The notes: generated from the letters alone by a model not told the origin. 64,000 bases of DNA from Oscillospiraceae bacterium (GCA_017828975.1 JAGAJN010000016.1:62001-126000); one strand, 5' to 3'; positions 43,511 to 52,377 are shown, counted from the first letter of the stretch. Translations and numbers: made by a program.

Positions 43511-44189
43511 CAGAGCAAGATTTTTCCTTGACATTATCTATCCGTCGAAATGCCCTTTCTGCGGAAAAGCCGTAAGGTGGGATATGCTTTCCTGTGACGG
43601 CTGCTTTGCGGACATAGAATGGACGGATAACAGCTTCTGCGGGAAATGCGGTCACAGGCAATGCATTTGCGGTGAAGATGAGATACCGTTTACGAGATTT
43701 TATTCTGCTATGGTCTATGATGAAAGAGTCAAGGACGCATTTGCTTCATTCAAATATCACGCAAATCGCAATCTCGGATTTATTCTCTGCGATATGCTGG
43801 TCGATAAGATGCTTTTAACAGGCGATGACGTTAAGTATGATATGATAATCCCTGTTCCCATGAATCCGCTGAAAAAGCATATCAGAGGATATAATCAGGC
43901 GGAGCTTATGACGAGGGAGCTGGCAAAGCGTCTGGGCTCTGTGTCCGACACAAGCGTTATTTGCAAGGCGTATTCATCAAAATTTCAGCATGATCTTAAT
44001 AAAGCGGAACGTGCTGTCAACGCCGTAAAGACCTTTTATCCATCGGGCAAACGAATTGACGGAAAAACCGTGCTTCTGTGTGACGACATAACAACTACCG
44101 GCTCAACTATGATAAAGTGCGGCAAGCTTCTGAAGGAGCTGGGAGCGTCCCGTGTGGACGCAGCTGCCGGTGCAGTTACCGGACACTGA
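43482..44189 (+). CDS. ComF-family phosphoribosyltransferase-like protein
   Basis: A 235-residue protein with an N-terminal zinc ribbon (CPFCGK, CDGC, CGKCGHRQCIC) and a C-terminal type I phosphoribosyltransferase fold with the PRPP loop VLLCDDITTTGSTM, and GYNQAELM. ComF homologues help uptake of single-stranded DNA in naturally competent bacteria, but the family is wider (GntX-like). GGAGGAG lies a few bases before the ATG inside the end of recD2. Pairing a DNA helicase with ComF fits a DNA uptake or repair role, which I infer only. Confidence 0.88.
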   Translation: MESQFNRRTDRARFFLDIIYPSKCPFCGKAVRWDMLSCDGCFADIEWTDNSFCGKCGHRQCICGEDEIPFTRFYSAMVYDERVKDAFASFKYHANRNLGFILCDMLVDKMLLTGDDVKYDMIIPVPMNPLKKHIRGYNQAELMTRELAKRLGSVSDTSVICKAYSSKFQHDLNKAERAVNAVKTFYPSGKRIDGKTVLLCDDITTTGSTMIKCGKLLKELGASRVDAAAGAVTGH

Positions 44190-44203
44190 AAGGAAGTCTT
44201 ACA

Positions 44204-45211
44204 ATGGATATTGGAATCGACCTTGGTACCGCTAATATAATGATAACCATGGGAAATAAAGGGATAGTTCTTAACGAACCGTCTGTGGTGGCGTTTAACA
44301 AGAAAACCGAACAGGTACTTGCCGTCGGTCAGGACGCTTACAGAATGATAGGACGAACTCCCGAATACATCGTTGCGGTGCGGCCGCTCAGCGACGGTGT
44401 TATTTCCGACCATAATATGGCTGAGCAGATGATTTCCGCCTGCATCACAAAGGTCTGCGGGCGGCAGCTTATTCGTCCGAGGATAGTTCTGTGCGTGCCG
44501 TCCATCATAACCGATGTGGAAAGCAGGGCGATGGTCGAGGCGGCGAGAAATGCGGGTTCGAGAAAGGTCTATCTTATCGAGGAGCCTGTTGCGGCGCTTC
44601 TCGGAGCGGGTGTTGATATTTCCAGACCTAACGGTAATATGGTCGTTGACATCGGAGGCGGTACGGCTGATGTGGCTGTGCTTTCAATGAACGGCTGTGT
44701 TGCCAAGAAATCTCTGAAGCTGGCGGGAAATAAGATAGATCAGGCTATTGTGAAGTACATCGCTTCTACATATAAGCTGTTTATTGGCGAAAAAACCGCA
44801 GAACAGGCGAAATTTACCCTTGCAAATGTTTACGATCCCAGTGAAAAAAGGACTATGATAGTTAAGGGCAGACACCTTGTAAGAGGGCTTCCGGAGCAGT
44901 TGGAGATCTCGGAGATAGACATCTATAACGCCATAATAGAGATAGTCAAGGAGTTTGTGGACGCTGCCAAGGAGGTCCTGGAGCAGACTCCTCCCGAGCT
45001 GGTGGGAGATATTTACAATAACGGTATCATTCTCACGGGCGGCGGAGCGCTTATCGGAGGGCTGGACAAGATAATGTCCTCGGCGATCGGTATCCCATGC
45101 CGTGTGGCGGACGATCCGCTTTCCTGTGTGGCAAAGGGCACGGGAATGGCTTTCGGCATGATAGATAAGCTTCTGGACGGATTTGAGAATATTTCTATGT
45201 ATAAGTATTGA
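44204..45211 (+). CDS. mreB: MreB-like rod-shape actin homologue
   Basis: A 335-residue bacterial actin of the MreB/Mbl family, which polymerises beneath the membrane and guides side-wall synthesis. The phosphate-1 loop IGIDLGTANIMI, the VVDIGGGTADVAVLS phosphate-2 loop and the adenosine motif ILTGGGALIGGLDKIM are present. It is not next to mreC/mreD, so it is probably an Mbl- or MreBH-like paralogue. AAAGGAAG precedes the ATG at 44204; the longer open frame overlaps comF and is rejected. A terminator follows at once. Confidence 0.92.
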   Translation: MDIGIDLGTANIMITMGNKGIVLNEPSVVAFNKKTEQVLAVGQDAYRMIGRTPEYIVAVRPLSDGVISDHNMAEQMISACITKVCGRQLIRPRIVLCVPSIITDVESRAMVEAARNAGSRKVYLIEEPVAALLGAGVDISRPNGNMVVDIGGGTADVAVLSMNGCVAKKSLKLAGNKIDQAIVKYIASTYKLFIGEKTAEQAKFTLANVYDPSEKRTMIVKGRHLVRGLPEQLEISEIDIYNAIIEIVKEFVDAAKEVLEQTPPELVGDIYNNGIILTGGGALIGGLDKIMSSAIGIPCRVADDPLSCVAKGTGMAFGMIDKLLDGFENISMYKY

Positions 45212-45217
45212 TCTCGG

Positions 45218-45254
45218 GCGGCTGAGCTTTTCTGTTCAGCCGCTGTTTATTTTG
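45218..45254 (+). terminator. intrinsic terminator after mreB
   Basis: 8-bp stem GCGGCTGA / TCAGCCGC with a 10-nt loop, then TGTTTATTTTG. Confidence 0.85.
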
Positions 45255-45351
45255 CTGCTTGGCAGGCTGAGTAACACTTTTTCACTCTTTGAATAATATA
45301 TAGGGAAGTACATAGGGCGTACTTTAATTATTATCTCAAGGAGGTTCGTCA

Positions 45352-46206
45352 ATGAGCAAACAGAATAACGGCGGCTTCAAGGACGCTGTCTGCATTGAAG
45401 TTCAGAGAATTTTCGATTCCTGCTCAGACAGGGACTGCATTGTTGATCTTCCCGTAACTGTCAGAAACGGTACAATCTGTGACGGAATGATCGTTAAATG
45501 CAAGAATGTAACTATTGACAGCGTATGCACAACTGTTCACGAGGTGCCATTTTCAAAGGGCTATTTCTCGGTGGATATTGTTTACACCTTTGACCTGACC
45601 TTTGAAACCTTTATCGACAGCTGCACGAAATCGGGTGAGGTAAACGGAACGGCAGTATGGAGCAAAAAGTGCATACTTTTCGGCTGCGAGGGCAGCACTA
45701 AGGTGTTTGAAAGCAGCGCAGACTGCTGTTCTGCGTCAGAAATGGGACAGAATAACATTTCCGACCTGCCCAAGGCTACGGTAAGAGTGGTCGAACCCAT
45801 CTGTCTTGACGCAAGGGTTAAGTGTCTGCGTTCACGGAAGGGCTGCGGCTGTGCAAGTGCGGGTGTTGCGCCTTCTTCGGCGGTATATTCGTCGGAGAAT
45901 GAGTGTGCTGTTGCTTGTCATGATATGGATTCCCGTGTTCCGACACTTGTAGTTACATTGGGAATATTCTCAATCGTTCAGCTTTCGAGACCTGTGGCGG
46001 TAGTTGTCCCTGCAATGGATAACTGTATTCCCACCAAGGAATGTTCATGCAGCGGCAATAACGAGTCGCCCTGCGAGATATTTGAGAGAATGAGCTTTCC
46101 TATGGAGGAATTTTTCCCTGACTGTACTCCCGACAGCGGCAATCCCTGCGGCTGTTCGCAATCGGTTACCTGCTGCTGCGACACAGACACAGAAGAAGAG
46201 GACTAA
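45352..46206 (+). CDS. very cysteine-rich protein of unknown function
   Basis: A 284-residue protein with 27 cysteines by my count, close to one in ten residues. No signal peptide or membrane segment. The N-terminal part begins VCIEVQRIFDSCSDRDC and continues as a beta-rich domain; the C-terminal third has clusters such as GCGCAS, KECSCSG and a final TCCC run near an acidic tail. A similar FDSC-x4-DC opening is, as I recall, shared by uncharacterised clostridial proteins, and high Cys suggests metal binding or a cross-linked spore-coat or surface role. AAGGAGG precedes the ATG. It is flanked by terminators on both sides, so it is monocistronic. I found no sigma-A promoter, which would fit a sporulation sigma factor. 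Confidence 0.7.
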   Translation: MSKQNNGGFKDAVCIEVQRIFDSCSDRDCIVDLPVTVRNGTICDGMIVKCKNVTIDSVCTTVHEVPFSKGYFSVDIVYTFDLTFETFIDSCTKSGEVNGTAVWSKKCILFGCEGSTKVFESSADCCSASEMGQNNISDLPKATVRVVEPICLDARVKCLRSRKGCGCASAGVAPSSAVYSSENECAVACHDMDSRVPTLVVTLGIFSIVQLSRPVAVVVPAMDNCIPTKECSCSGNNESPCEIFERMSFPMEEFFPDCTPDSGNPCGCSQSVTCCCDTDTEEED

Positions 46207-46212
46207 ATACGG

Positions 46213-46255
46213 GCGGGTGCGGCGGTGTATCATATATGCTGCCGTGCCTGCTTTT
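46213..46255 (+). terminator. intrinsic terminator after the Cys-rich gene
   Basis: A 13-bp stem with several G-U pairs between GCGGGTGCGGCGG and GCTGCCGTGCCTGC, followed by TTTTC. Confidence 0.75.
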
Positions 46256-46298
46256 CACAATAAAAATTAATGGATTTATTTTAGTAATTATTTATATG

Positions 46299-46327
46299 TT
46301 GACTAATGCGGGAAAAAATGATAAAAT
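46299..46327 (+). promoter_or_regulatory. promoter of the dTMP kinase-like gene
   Basis: TTGACT, 17-nt spacer, TAAAAT, about 48 bp before the ATG. Confidence 0.7.
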
Positions 46328-46375
46328 AAAATGTAGTATGGCATAATATTATTATTTCGGCGAGGAAGATCAGAA

Positions 46376-47041
46376 ATGTCAGAAAAAGGTAAAATATTTG
46401 TAATAGACGGTCTTGACGGCTGCGGCAAGTCTACTCAGCTTGCTCTTGCCGAGAAAAGACTTTCCGAGGCGGGGCATGATTTCATAACTGTAAGCTTTCC
46501 AGACTATAAAAGCGATTCCTCTGCGCCTGTGAGAATGTATCTTTCGGGGGAGATCGCTCCGAATGCGGAGGACATCAATGCTTATGCCGCATCAAGCTTT
46601 TATGCGGTGGACAGATACATCAGCTACAAGACAAGCTGGGAGAAGGACTATCTTTCGGGCAAGACCGTAATTTCCGCAAGATATGTTTCCTCTAATGCGA
46701 TCCATCAGATGACAAAGCTCCCCGAATCCGAATGGGAGAGCTTTCTCCGCTGGATATGCGACTATGAGTATGACAAGCTTGGTATCCCTCGGGCAGATAA
46801 GGTCATTTTTTTGGATATGCCTATGGAGGTTTCACAAAAGCTTCTGAGCGGCAGATATAACGGAGATGAGTCCAAAAAGGACATTCACGAGGCAAATATT
46901 GACTATCTCCGCAGATGCAGGCAGGCTGCACTGTTTGCGGCAGAACGGCTGGGCTGGAGTGTCATTCCCTGCTCAGAGGACGGAGAGCCGTTGCCCGTCG
47001 ATGTCATATCCGATAAAATAATGAGTATTCTTCTAAGTTAA
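46376..47041 (+). CDS. thymidylate kinase-family protein
   Basis: A 221-residue P-loop kinase of the dTMP kinase family, which phosphorylates dTMP to dTDP. The P-loop IDGLDGCGKSTQ is at residues 10-21, the DRYISYK segment matches the dTMP-binding DR motif, and GRYNGDESKKDIHE could be the lid. It differs from canonical Tmk in the region after DR (SYKTSWEKDYLSG) and a second copy may exist elsewhere, so it may be a dNMP kinase variant. GCGAGGAAG lies before the ATG. It heads a run of seven closely spaced genes. Confidence 0.8.
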   Translation: MSEKGKIFVIDGLDGCGKSTQLALAEKRLSEAGHDFITVSFPDYKSDSSAPVRMYLSGEIAPNAEDINAYAASSFYAVDRYISYKTSWEKDYLSGKTVISARYVSSNAIHQMTKLPESEWESFLRWICDYEYDKLGIPRADKVIFLDMPMEVSQKLLSGRYNGDESKKDIHEANIDYLRRCRQAALFAAERLGWSVIPCSEDGEPLPVDVISDKIMSILLS

Positions 47042-47055
47042 AGGTAGGTTTTTAT

Positions 47056-47940
47056 ATGCTTGAATTCAGGGAACTTCGGCTTTCGGACAAGCCCTGGGTG
47101 GACGAGCTGCTTGCCATTTCGGATTTTCGGGGCTGTGATTACTGCTTTGCGAACAATCTGGCTTGGCGTCGGCTTAACGATACAAAGATAACACGTTACA
47201 AGGATTTTTATATTTCCGCTTCGGGAAGCGGTGAGGACTTTTACTTTACATTTCCCGCAGGCGGCGGCGACTATGCAGATGTGCTGTCTGAGATGAAGGC
47301 ATATGCGGCGGTGAACGGTCTGCCGTTCAGGGTGGCTTCGGTGTCGGACGAGATGATACCGCTGTTTTCCGAAATATACGGTGACGGCATTAAAATATCC
47401 ACCGACCCGGGAAACTATGATTATATTTACAATGCCGCCGACCTTATGGAGCTGAAAGGCAAGAAATATCATCAGAAGCGTAACCATCTCAATAATTTTT
47501 ATAAGAATGAATGGGAGTTCTACCCGCTGACCGAGAAATATTTTGACGAATGTATTGAGTTTGCCGTGAACAGCTACAACGAAAGCAACGGCTATGACAG
47601 CAAGTCAAGCGTGTCCGAGCAGTTTGCCATAAACACGTTTTTTAACCATTTTGATGAGTTGGGACTTAAAGGCGGAGTTTTGCTTGTATCGGGCAAGCTT
47701 GTGGGATTTACTATTGGTGAAAGGATAAATTCCGATACTCTCGGCGTGCATATCGAAAAGGCATATCACGATGTTCAGGGGGCGTATGCCGCTGTCAACA
47801 ACGAGTTTGCCAAGCTTTGCGGCAAGGATTTTGCCTATATAAACAGGGAAGAGGATCTGGGGATAGAGGGGCTTCGCAAGTCAAAGCTGTCCTATTATCC
47901 TGCATTTCAGATAAAACGCAGCACAATAGAAATTTTGTAA
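47056..47940 (+). CDS. DUF2156-family protein (phosphatidylglycerol lysyltransferase C-domain-like)
   Basis: A 294-residue soluble protein built of two GNAT-like halves, matching the DUF2156 family related to the cytoplasmic aminoacyl-transfer domain of MprF. Motifs include the KGKKYHQKRNHLNNF region (residues about 135-149) and the C-terminal YINREEDLGIEGLRKSK. Unlike MprF it has no membrane flippase domain, so it may transfer an aminoacyl or acyl group to a soluble or inner-leaflet acceptor. The acceptor is unknown. It is 14 bp after the kinase gene. Confidence 0.8.
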   Translation: MLEFRELRLSDKPWVDELLAISDFRGCDYCFANNLAWRRLNDTKITRYKDFYISASGSGEDFYFTFPAGGGDYADVLSEMKAYAAVNGLPFRVASVSDEMIPLFSEIYGDGIKISTDPGNYDYIYNAADLMELKGKKYHQKRNHLNNFYKNEWEFYPLTEKYFDECIEFAVNSYNESNGYDSKSSVSEQFAINTFFNHFDELGLKGGVLLVSGKLVGFTIGERINSDTLGVHIEKAYHDVQGAYAAVNNEFAKLCGKDFAYINREEDLGIEGLRKSKLSYYPAFQIKRSTIEIL

Positions 47941-47953
47941 AGGAGTTTTTGTT

Positions 47954-48499
47954 ATGGTATATGTATTTTTAGCAGACGGATTTGAGGAAACCGAGGCTGT
48001 TACCCCCATTGACCTGCTCAGACGGGCTAAGATCGACACAATAACTGTTGGTGTCGGAAAAAAGAGCATTGTAAGCTCTCACGGTTTGACGATCGAAGCG
48101 GATATTTCCGATACAGAAATAAAGCTGAATGACGAGCTGGAAGCGGTTGTTCTTCCCGGAGGTCTGAAGGGCACTCATAACCTTGAAGCTTCTGAGATTG
48201 TTCAGGGTGCTTTGGATTTTGCGGAGAAAAATGGAAAGTATATTGCGGCTATATGCGCAGCGCCTACCGTTCCCGGTCACCGAGGAATGCTTTCGGGCAA
48301 AAAGGCGACCTGTTACAGGGGCTTTGAGGGCGAGCTAACGGGTGCCGAGTATGTAAATGTCCCCGCTGTTACCGACGGAAAATTCATCACGGCAAGGGGA
48401 GCTGGTGCTTCACTGGAATTTGGCTATGAGCTGATAAAGGCTTTGAAGTCCAAGGAAGAAGCTGACAGGATCGCAGACCAGATCCTGTGGGATATGTAA
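47954..48499 (+). CDS. DJ-1/PfpI-family protein
   Basis: A 181-residue DJ-1 superfamily protein. The nucleophile elbow is IAAICAAPTVPG with the reactive Cys, and the N-terminal FLADGFEETEAVTPIDLLRRA with its conserved Glu is typical of the DJ-1 (YajL/ThiJ) branch. Roles proposed for the family include chaperone, deglycase and oxidation sensing; none can be chosen from sequence. AAAGGAG precedes the ATG, 13 bp after DUF2156. It ends 1 bp before the next start. Confidence 0.88.
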   Translation: MVYVFLADGFEETEAVTPIDLLRRAKIDTITVGVGKKSIVSSHGLTIEADISDTEIKLNDELEAVVLPGGLKGTHNLEASEIVQGALDFAEKNGKYIAAICAAPTVPGHRGMLSGKKATCYRGFEGELTGAEYVNVPAVTDGKFITARGAGASLEFGYELIKALKSKEEADRIADQILWDM

Positions 48500-48500
48500 T

Positions 48501-49103
48501 ATGAACAGCGGCTTTACGGATATCCGAGAATACAAAAAGGCTCTCAGGGCGAAATACAAGGAATTCAGAAGGAATATGTCCGATACCGAAAAAGCAGATA
48601 AGGATAATGCGGTCCTTCAAAAGATAGTATCGACTGCGGTTTACAAAAGCTGTGAAATGCTGCTTACTTATGTTTCCACGGCAATTGAGGTGGATACAAA
48701 GGGACTTATCGACATAGCTTTGAAGGACGGAAAGGCTGTTATCGTTCCGAAATGCGTAGACGGCACAAGGGAGATGAAATTCTACGAGATACACTCTCTT
48801 GATGATTTGGAGATATGCACTTTCGGAGTTCTTGAACCCATTCCCGACAAGTGCAGAGAGATAACGGCTTTCGAGAATGCAGTGTGCATTGTCCCGGGGC
48901 TTGCTTTTGACCTTTGCGGCTATCGTCTGGGTTACGGCGGGGGTTACTATGACAGATTTCTTTCTGCCCACGCTGAGCTTTTCAATATTGGGATATGCTA
49001 CTGCGGCTGTACGGTAAATCGTCTGGAGCACGGCAGATTTGACGTTCCCGTAAATATGCTGATAACAGAAAAATATATGCGAAAAATTAACAAAGGAGCT
49101 TGA
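48501..49103 (+). CDS. 5-formyltetrahydrofolate cyclo-ligase
   Basis: A 200-residue enzyme that converts 5-formyl-THF to 5,10-methenyl-THF with ATP, returning stored folate to the one-carbon pool. The family signature GYGGGYYDRFL with the preceding FDLCGYRLG is clear, as are the N-terminal KALRAKYKEFRR and the basic patch for ATP. The ATG lies one base after the preceding stop and has only a weak ribosome binding site, so translation is probably coupled to the DJ-1 gene. Confidence 0.9.
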   Translation: MNSGFTDIREYKKALRAKYKEFRRNMSDTEKADKDNAVLQKIVSTAVYKSCEMLLTYVSTAIEVDTKGLIDIALKDGKAVIVPKCVDGTREMKFYEIHSLDDLEICTFGVLEPIPDKCREITAFENAVCIVPGLAFDLCGYRLGYGGGYYDRFLSAHAELFNIGICYCGCTVNRLEHGRFDVPVNMLITEKYMRKINKGA

Positions 49104-49105
49104 GA

Positions 49106-50476
49106 ATGGCATCTAATGATAATCTTGATTCCTTGATCGACGATATTCTAGAGGAACACGACGAAAAGAAGAAGGCAGAGGAAGCAGTTCCCGAAAATAC
49201 CGAGGAGCCTGTTCAGTCTGCCGAAAATAAGCCTTCGGAAGAAGTTTTGACCGAGGATATAGCTGACGAAGCTGTTTCGGTGGGTGAGGAGCTTGTCCCC
49301 GAAAATACTGAAGCGGATACCGATGAAACGGAGTATGTTGAAGAATCGGAGATCCCCGCTGAGGAAGAACCCGATCACGAGGAAGAGCCTCAGCCTAAAA
49401 GAACACCGAAAAAGAAGAAAAGACGTTTTTCTACCAAGCTGGCAGTCGGTCTTTTCCTGACAACGCTTGTAATTGTCATTTCTATACTTCTGGCGGTATT
49501 TATTTTGCAGACTGCCAAGGAGATAATCGGATTTGATAAGGCAAATACCGAAATAATCGTTGAGATACCAAATGATTCGGGTACCGAAAAAATTGCGGAG
49601 CTGCTTGAATCCGAGGGCATTATTGACCAGCCTATGCTGTTCAGAGTATATTCAAAAATGAAGGGTGCGGACAGCTTCTTTATTGCGGGAAGCCACAAGC
49701 TCAGCCCAAGTATGTCCTACGGTGACATTATCGACGAGCTGCAAAGTGATGCTATCAATATGCGTGAAGTAGCAGATGTTACATTCCCCGAGGGTATCAC
49801 TCTTGTGGAGGCGGCTGCACGTCTTGAAGAAAAGGGCGTTTGCTCTGCGGCTGATTTTATCGACACATTCAACTCTGCTTCCTTCGGATTCGATTTTGAA
49901 GACGATGTAAGGGACAGTTCCCTTAAATACTATAAAATGGAAGGCTATCTGTTCCCCGATACATACAGATTCTATCTGGAAGAGGATCCTCTTATCGTAT
50001 GCAAGAAGATATATAAGAACTTTGATGCAAAGCTGACAAGGGATTATCTCGGACGTATGGAGGATATGGGAATGACTCTCGAGGAAACACTGACATTTGC
50101 GTCCATTGTCCAGGCCGAGGCGGGAGATGTTGCCAATATGAAGCGTGTTGCGTCTGTTTTCCACAATCGTCTGAAAAACAAGGACGAGTTCCCTTTGCTG
50201 CAGTCCGACCCGACTTCAAAATATGTAAGAGAGGTCATTTGTGCAAGCGGTGAGTATATTCCCGAAAATATGAAAACAGCGTATGATACCTACAAGGGAG
50301 CGGGTCTGCCTCCCGGACCTATCTGCAATCCCGGTCTTGACGCAATAAATGCGGTGCTTTATCCCGCAGATACAGATTACTATTATTTCTGTTCAAATCT
50401 TGAAACACGGGAATTCTACTATGCAAAAACTCTTGAGGAACATGAGGAAAATCTTAAGCTTGCAGGTCTGGCATAA
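49106..50476 (+). CDS. mltG: endolytic murein transglycosylase MltG
   Basis: MltG (456 residues) cuts nascent glycan strands near the membrane and so ends peptidoglycan polymerisation. It has a highly acidic cytoplasmic region (residues 1 to about 100, dominated by Glu/Asp/Pro) and a short basic stretch, one membrane helix (about 112-135), a LysM-like region and the YceG catalytic domain, with IVQAEAGD (catalytic Glu) and LQSDPTSKY. The long acidic tail is unusual compared with the short tail in other species. The ATG at 49106 follows AAAGGAG; a TTG at 49100 is rejected. Confidence 0.93.
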   Translation: MASNDNLDSLIDDILEEHDEKKKAEEAVPENTEEPVQSAENKPSEEVLTEDIADEAVSVGEELVPENTEADTDETEYVEESEIPAEEEPDHEEEPQPKRTPKKKKRRFSTKLAVGLFLTTLVIVISILLAVFILQTAKEIIGFDKANTEIIVEIPNDSGTEKIAELLESEGIIDQPMLFRVYSKMKGADSFFIAGSHKLSPSMSYGDIIDELQSDAINMREVADVTFPEGITLVEAAARLEEKGVCSAADFIDTFNSASFGFDFEDDVRDSSLKYYKMEGYLFPDTYRFYLEEDPLIVCKKIYKNFDAKLTRDYLGRMEDMGMTLEETLTFASIVQAEAGDVANMKRVASVFHNRLKNKDEFPLLQSDPTSKYVREVICASGEYIPENMKTAYDTYKGAGLPPGPICNPGLDAINAVLYPADTDYYYFCSNLETREFYYAKTLEEHEENLKLAGLA

Positions 50477-50505
50477 GCTGATGTTTCCCGAAAGGCGGTT
50501 ATTTA

Positions 50506-51729
50506 ATGAGTATAATAAAGCCCGAGGTGCTTGCGCCCGCAGGCGATCTTGAAAGATTGACAGCGGCTGTTGATTACGGTGCGGACGCAGTTTATCTCGG
50601 AGGAAAAAGCTTTGGTATGAGAGCTGCGCCGCAGAATTTTACCTGTGAGCAGCTTGCCGAGGCTGTGAAAATGTGCCATTCAAGGGGAGTCAAGGTGTAT
50701 CTTACCTGCAATACTCTCCCGAGAAATGACGAGATACCTTATTTCGAGCAGTTTATGGAGGAAGCCAAGCAGTGTAATGTTGATGCGGTGATAGTTGCCG
50801 ACCTGGGACTGCTTTCGCTGGTGAAAAAATATGCCCCCGATATGGAAATTCATATGTCCACTCAGACGGGCATTGTAAACTATGTCACCGCAAATGAGCT
50901 TTACAATATGGGCGCAAAAAGGATAGTTCTCGCAAGGGAGCTTTCTTTGGAGGAAATTGCGGAAATTCGTGCAAAAACGCCTAAGGAGCTTGATATAGAA
51001 GCGTTCGTTCACGGGGCAATGTGTGTTTCCTTCTCGGGAAGATGTCTGCTGTCACAGTATCTTGTAAACCGTGATGCCAACAGGGGACAGTGCGCTCAGC
51101 CCTGCCGCTGGGGTTATCATCTTATGGAGGAAAAGCGCACCGATCAGTTCTTCCCCGTATTTGAGGACGAAAAGGGAACTTATATCCTGAACGCAAAGGA
51201 TCTTTGTATGATAGACCATCTCGACAAGGTGGTAAAGGCGGGTGTTACAAGCCTGAAGATCGAGGGACGGGCAAAGTCGTCCTACTATGTTTCCGTTGTC
51301 ACAAACGCTTACAGAATGGCTGTTGACTATCTTATGGCACACCCCGATAATTATGATACGCTGCCTGACTATATAAAGGACGAGGTTTTCAAGGTCAGTC
51401 ACAGAAAATACTGTACGGGATTTTTCTTCGGACACCCCAACGATTGTCAGTATTACGAAAACAGCGGATATATCCGTGAATATGATGTTGTCGCTGTTAT
51501 CGATAAGTGTGAGGACGGTTTTATTTACGCATCACAGAGAAACAAGTTCAGCGTTGGTGAGAAAGCGGAGATACTTTCGCCGGGTATCCCTTTTGATACG
51601 ATGGTCATAAAGGAGATAATCAACGAAAACGGCGAAAGCGTTGAAAGTGCTTGCCATGCGACCATGAAAGTCAAGATACCTTGCGACAAGGTGTATCCGC
51701 CTAACTCGGTTATTAGAATGAAGAAGTAA
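50506..51729 (+). CDS. U32-family peptidase-like protein (tRNA hydroxylation type)
   Basis: A 407-residue protein of the U32 family. The N-terminal barrel starts PEVLAPAGDLERLTAAVDYGADAVYLGG, and the cysteine motifs FVHGAMCVSFSGRCLLS and NRGQCAQPCR are those of the branch (RlhA, TrhP) that hydroxylates rRNA or tRNA using prephenate-derived chemistry and an Fe-S cluster; older annotations call it a collagenase-like protease. The exact RNA target cannot be told. AAAGGCGG precedes the ATG. It ends 7 nt before a hairpin that covers the next gene's ribosome binding site. Confidence 0.88.
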   Translation: MSIIKPEVLAPAGDLERLTAAVDYGADAVYLGGKSFGMRAAPQNFTCEQLAEAVKMCHSRGVKVYLTCNTLPRNDEIPYFEQFMEEAKQCNVDAVIVADLGLLSLVKKYAPDMEIHMSTQTGIVNYVTANELYNMGAKRIVLARELSLEEIAEIRAKTPKELDIEAFVHGAMCVSFSGRCLLSQYLVNRDANRGQCAQPCRWGYHLMEEKRTDQFFPVFEDEKGTYILNAKDLCMIDHLDKVVKAGVTSLKIEGRAKSSYYVSVVTNAYRMAVDYLMAHPDNYDTLPDYIKDEVFKVSHRKYCTGFFFGHPNDCQYYENSGYIREYDVVAVIDKCEDGFIYASQRNKFSVGEKAEILSPGIPFDTMVIKEIINENGESVESACHATMKVKIPCDKVYPPNSVIRMKK

Positions 51730-51735
51730 TACTTT

Positions 51736-51769
51736 TTTCACCTCGGCAATAGAATTTACCGAGGTGAAA
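51736..51769 (+). promoter_or_regulatory. hairpin sequestering the ribosome binding site of the SpoIVFB-like gene
   Basis: A perfect 11-bp stem, TTTCACCTCGG with CCGAGGTGAAA, and a 12-nt loop. The 3' arm contains GAGGTGA, the only Shine-Dalgarno for the ATG at 51772. Translation would need the stem opened, for instance by ribosomes finishing the U32 gene, whose stop is at 51729. Confidence 0.75.
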
Positions 51770-51771
51770 TA

Positions 51772-52359
51772 ATGTTTTCAATAAGACTTTGGAAGATAAG
51801 GATAAGCTTTCATTTCAGCTTTTTTGCGGTCATTTCGCTTATGCTTATTTTGGACGGCGAGGGCTGTCTATTGCTTGGATTTTACGCTTGTCTGCTTCAC
51901 GAAATGGGGCATCTTGCGGCAATGCTTTGGTTGAATGTTCCACTGTCCGAGATATGCTTTTATGGGGCAGGTGTAAAGATCGTTCCGATAAAAAGAAGTC
52001 TGACAGGTTATGGAAAAGAGCTTGCGGTGCTGGCGGCGGGTCCTCTGGCAAATCTTATCGTGTTTGCGGCGGCGTATTTTCTTATAGGGGGACAGGCGGC
52101 GGTTTTCGGAGCAGTCAGCCTTGTAACGGGGCTGTTCAATCTCCTTCCGCTGAAAGGCTTTGACGGAGGACGAATGATTGCTCTTGCTGCCGAACGGTTC
52201 GCCGCTCCTCTGGGACTTTGGGAAACCAAGACCGCCCTTGCTGCTGTGAATTGTGCGGCTCTTGCGGTGCTTTTTGCTGTCGCTGTTTTAAGGGGCTTCG
52301 GCAATCCTTCGCTGTATATTACGGTTATCTATTTTATGATAGTCGAGCTGATGATTTAA
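51772..52359 (+). CDS. M50 site-2 protease, SpoIVFB-like
   Basis: A 195-residue intramembrane zinc metalloprotease. The zinc motif HEMGH is at residues 43-47 and the second-site Asp is Asp131 in LKGFDGGR; both lie in or beside hydrophobic helices. The size and lack of PDZ or CBS domains fit the short SpoIVFB-type S2P that cleaves pro-sigma-K in the mother cell of Bacillus. No spoIVFA partner is adjacent, so the substrate is uncertain. Its ribosome binding site lies in a strong hairpin. Confidence 0.85.
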   Translation: MFSIRLWKIRISFHFSFFAVISLMLILDGEGCLLLGFYACLLHEMGHLAAMLWLNVPLSEICFYGAGVKIVPIKRSLTGYGKELAVLAAGPLANLIVFAAAYFLIGGQAAVFGAVSLVTGLFNLLPLKGFDGGRMIALAAERFAAPLGLWETKTALAAVNCAALAVLFAVAVLRGFGNPSLYITVIYFMIVELMI

Positions 52360-52377
52360 ATAAAAATGGAGTTGTCT

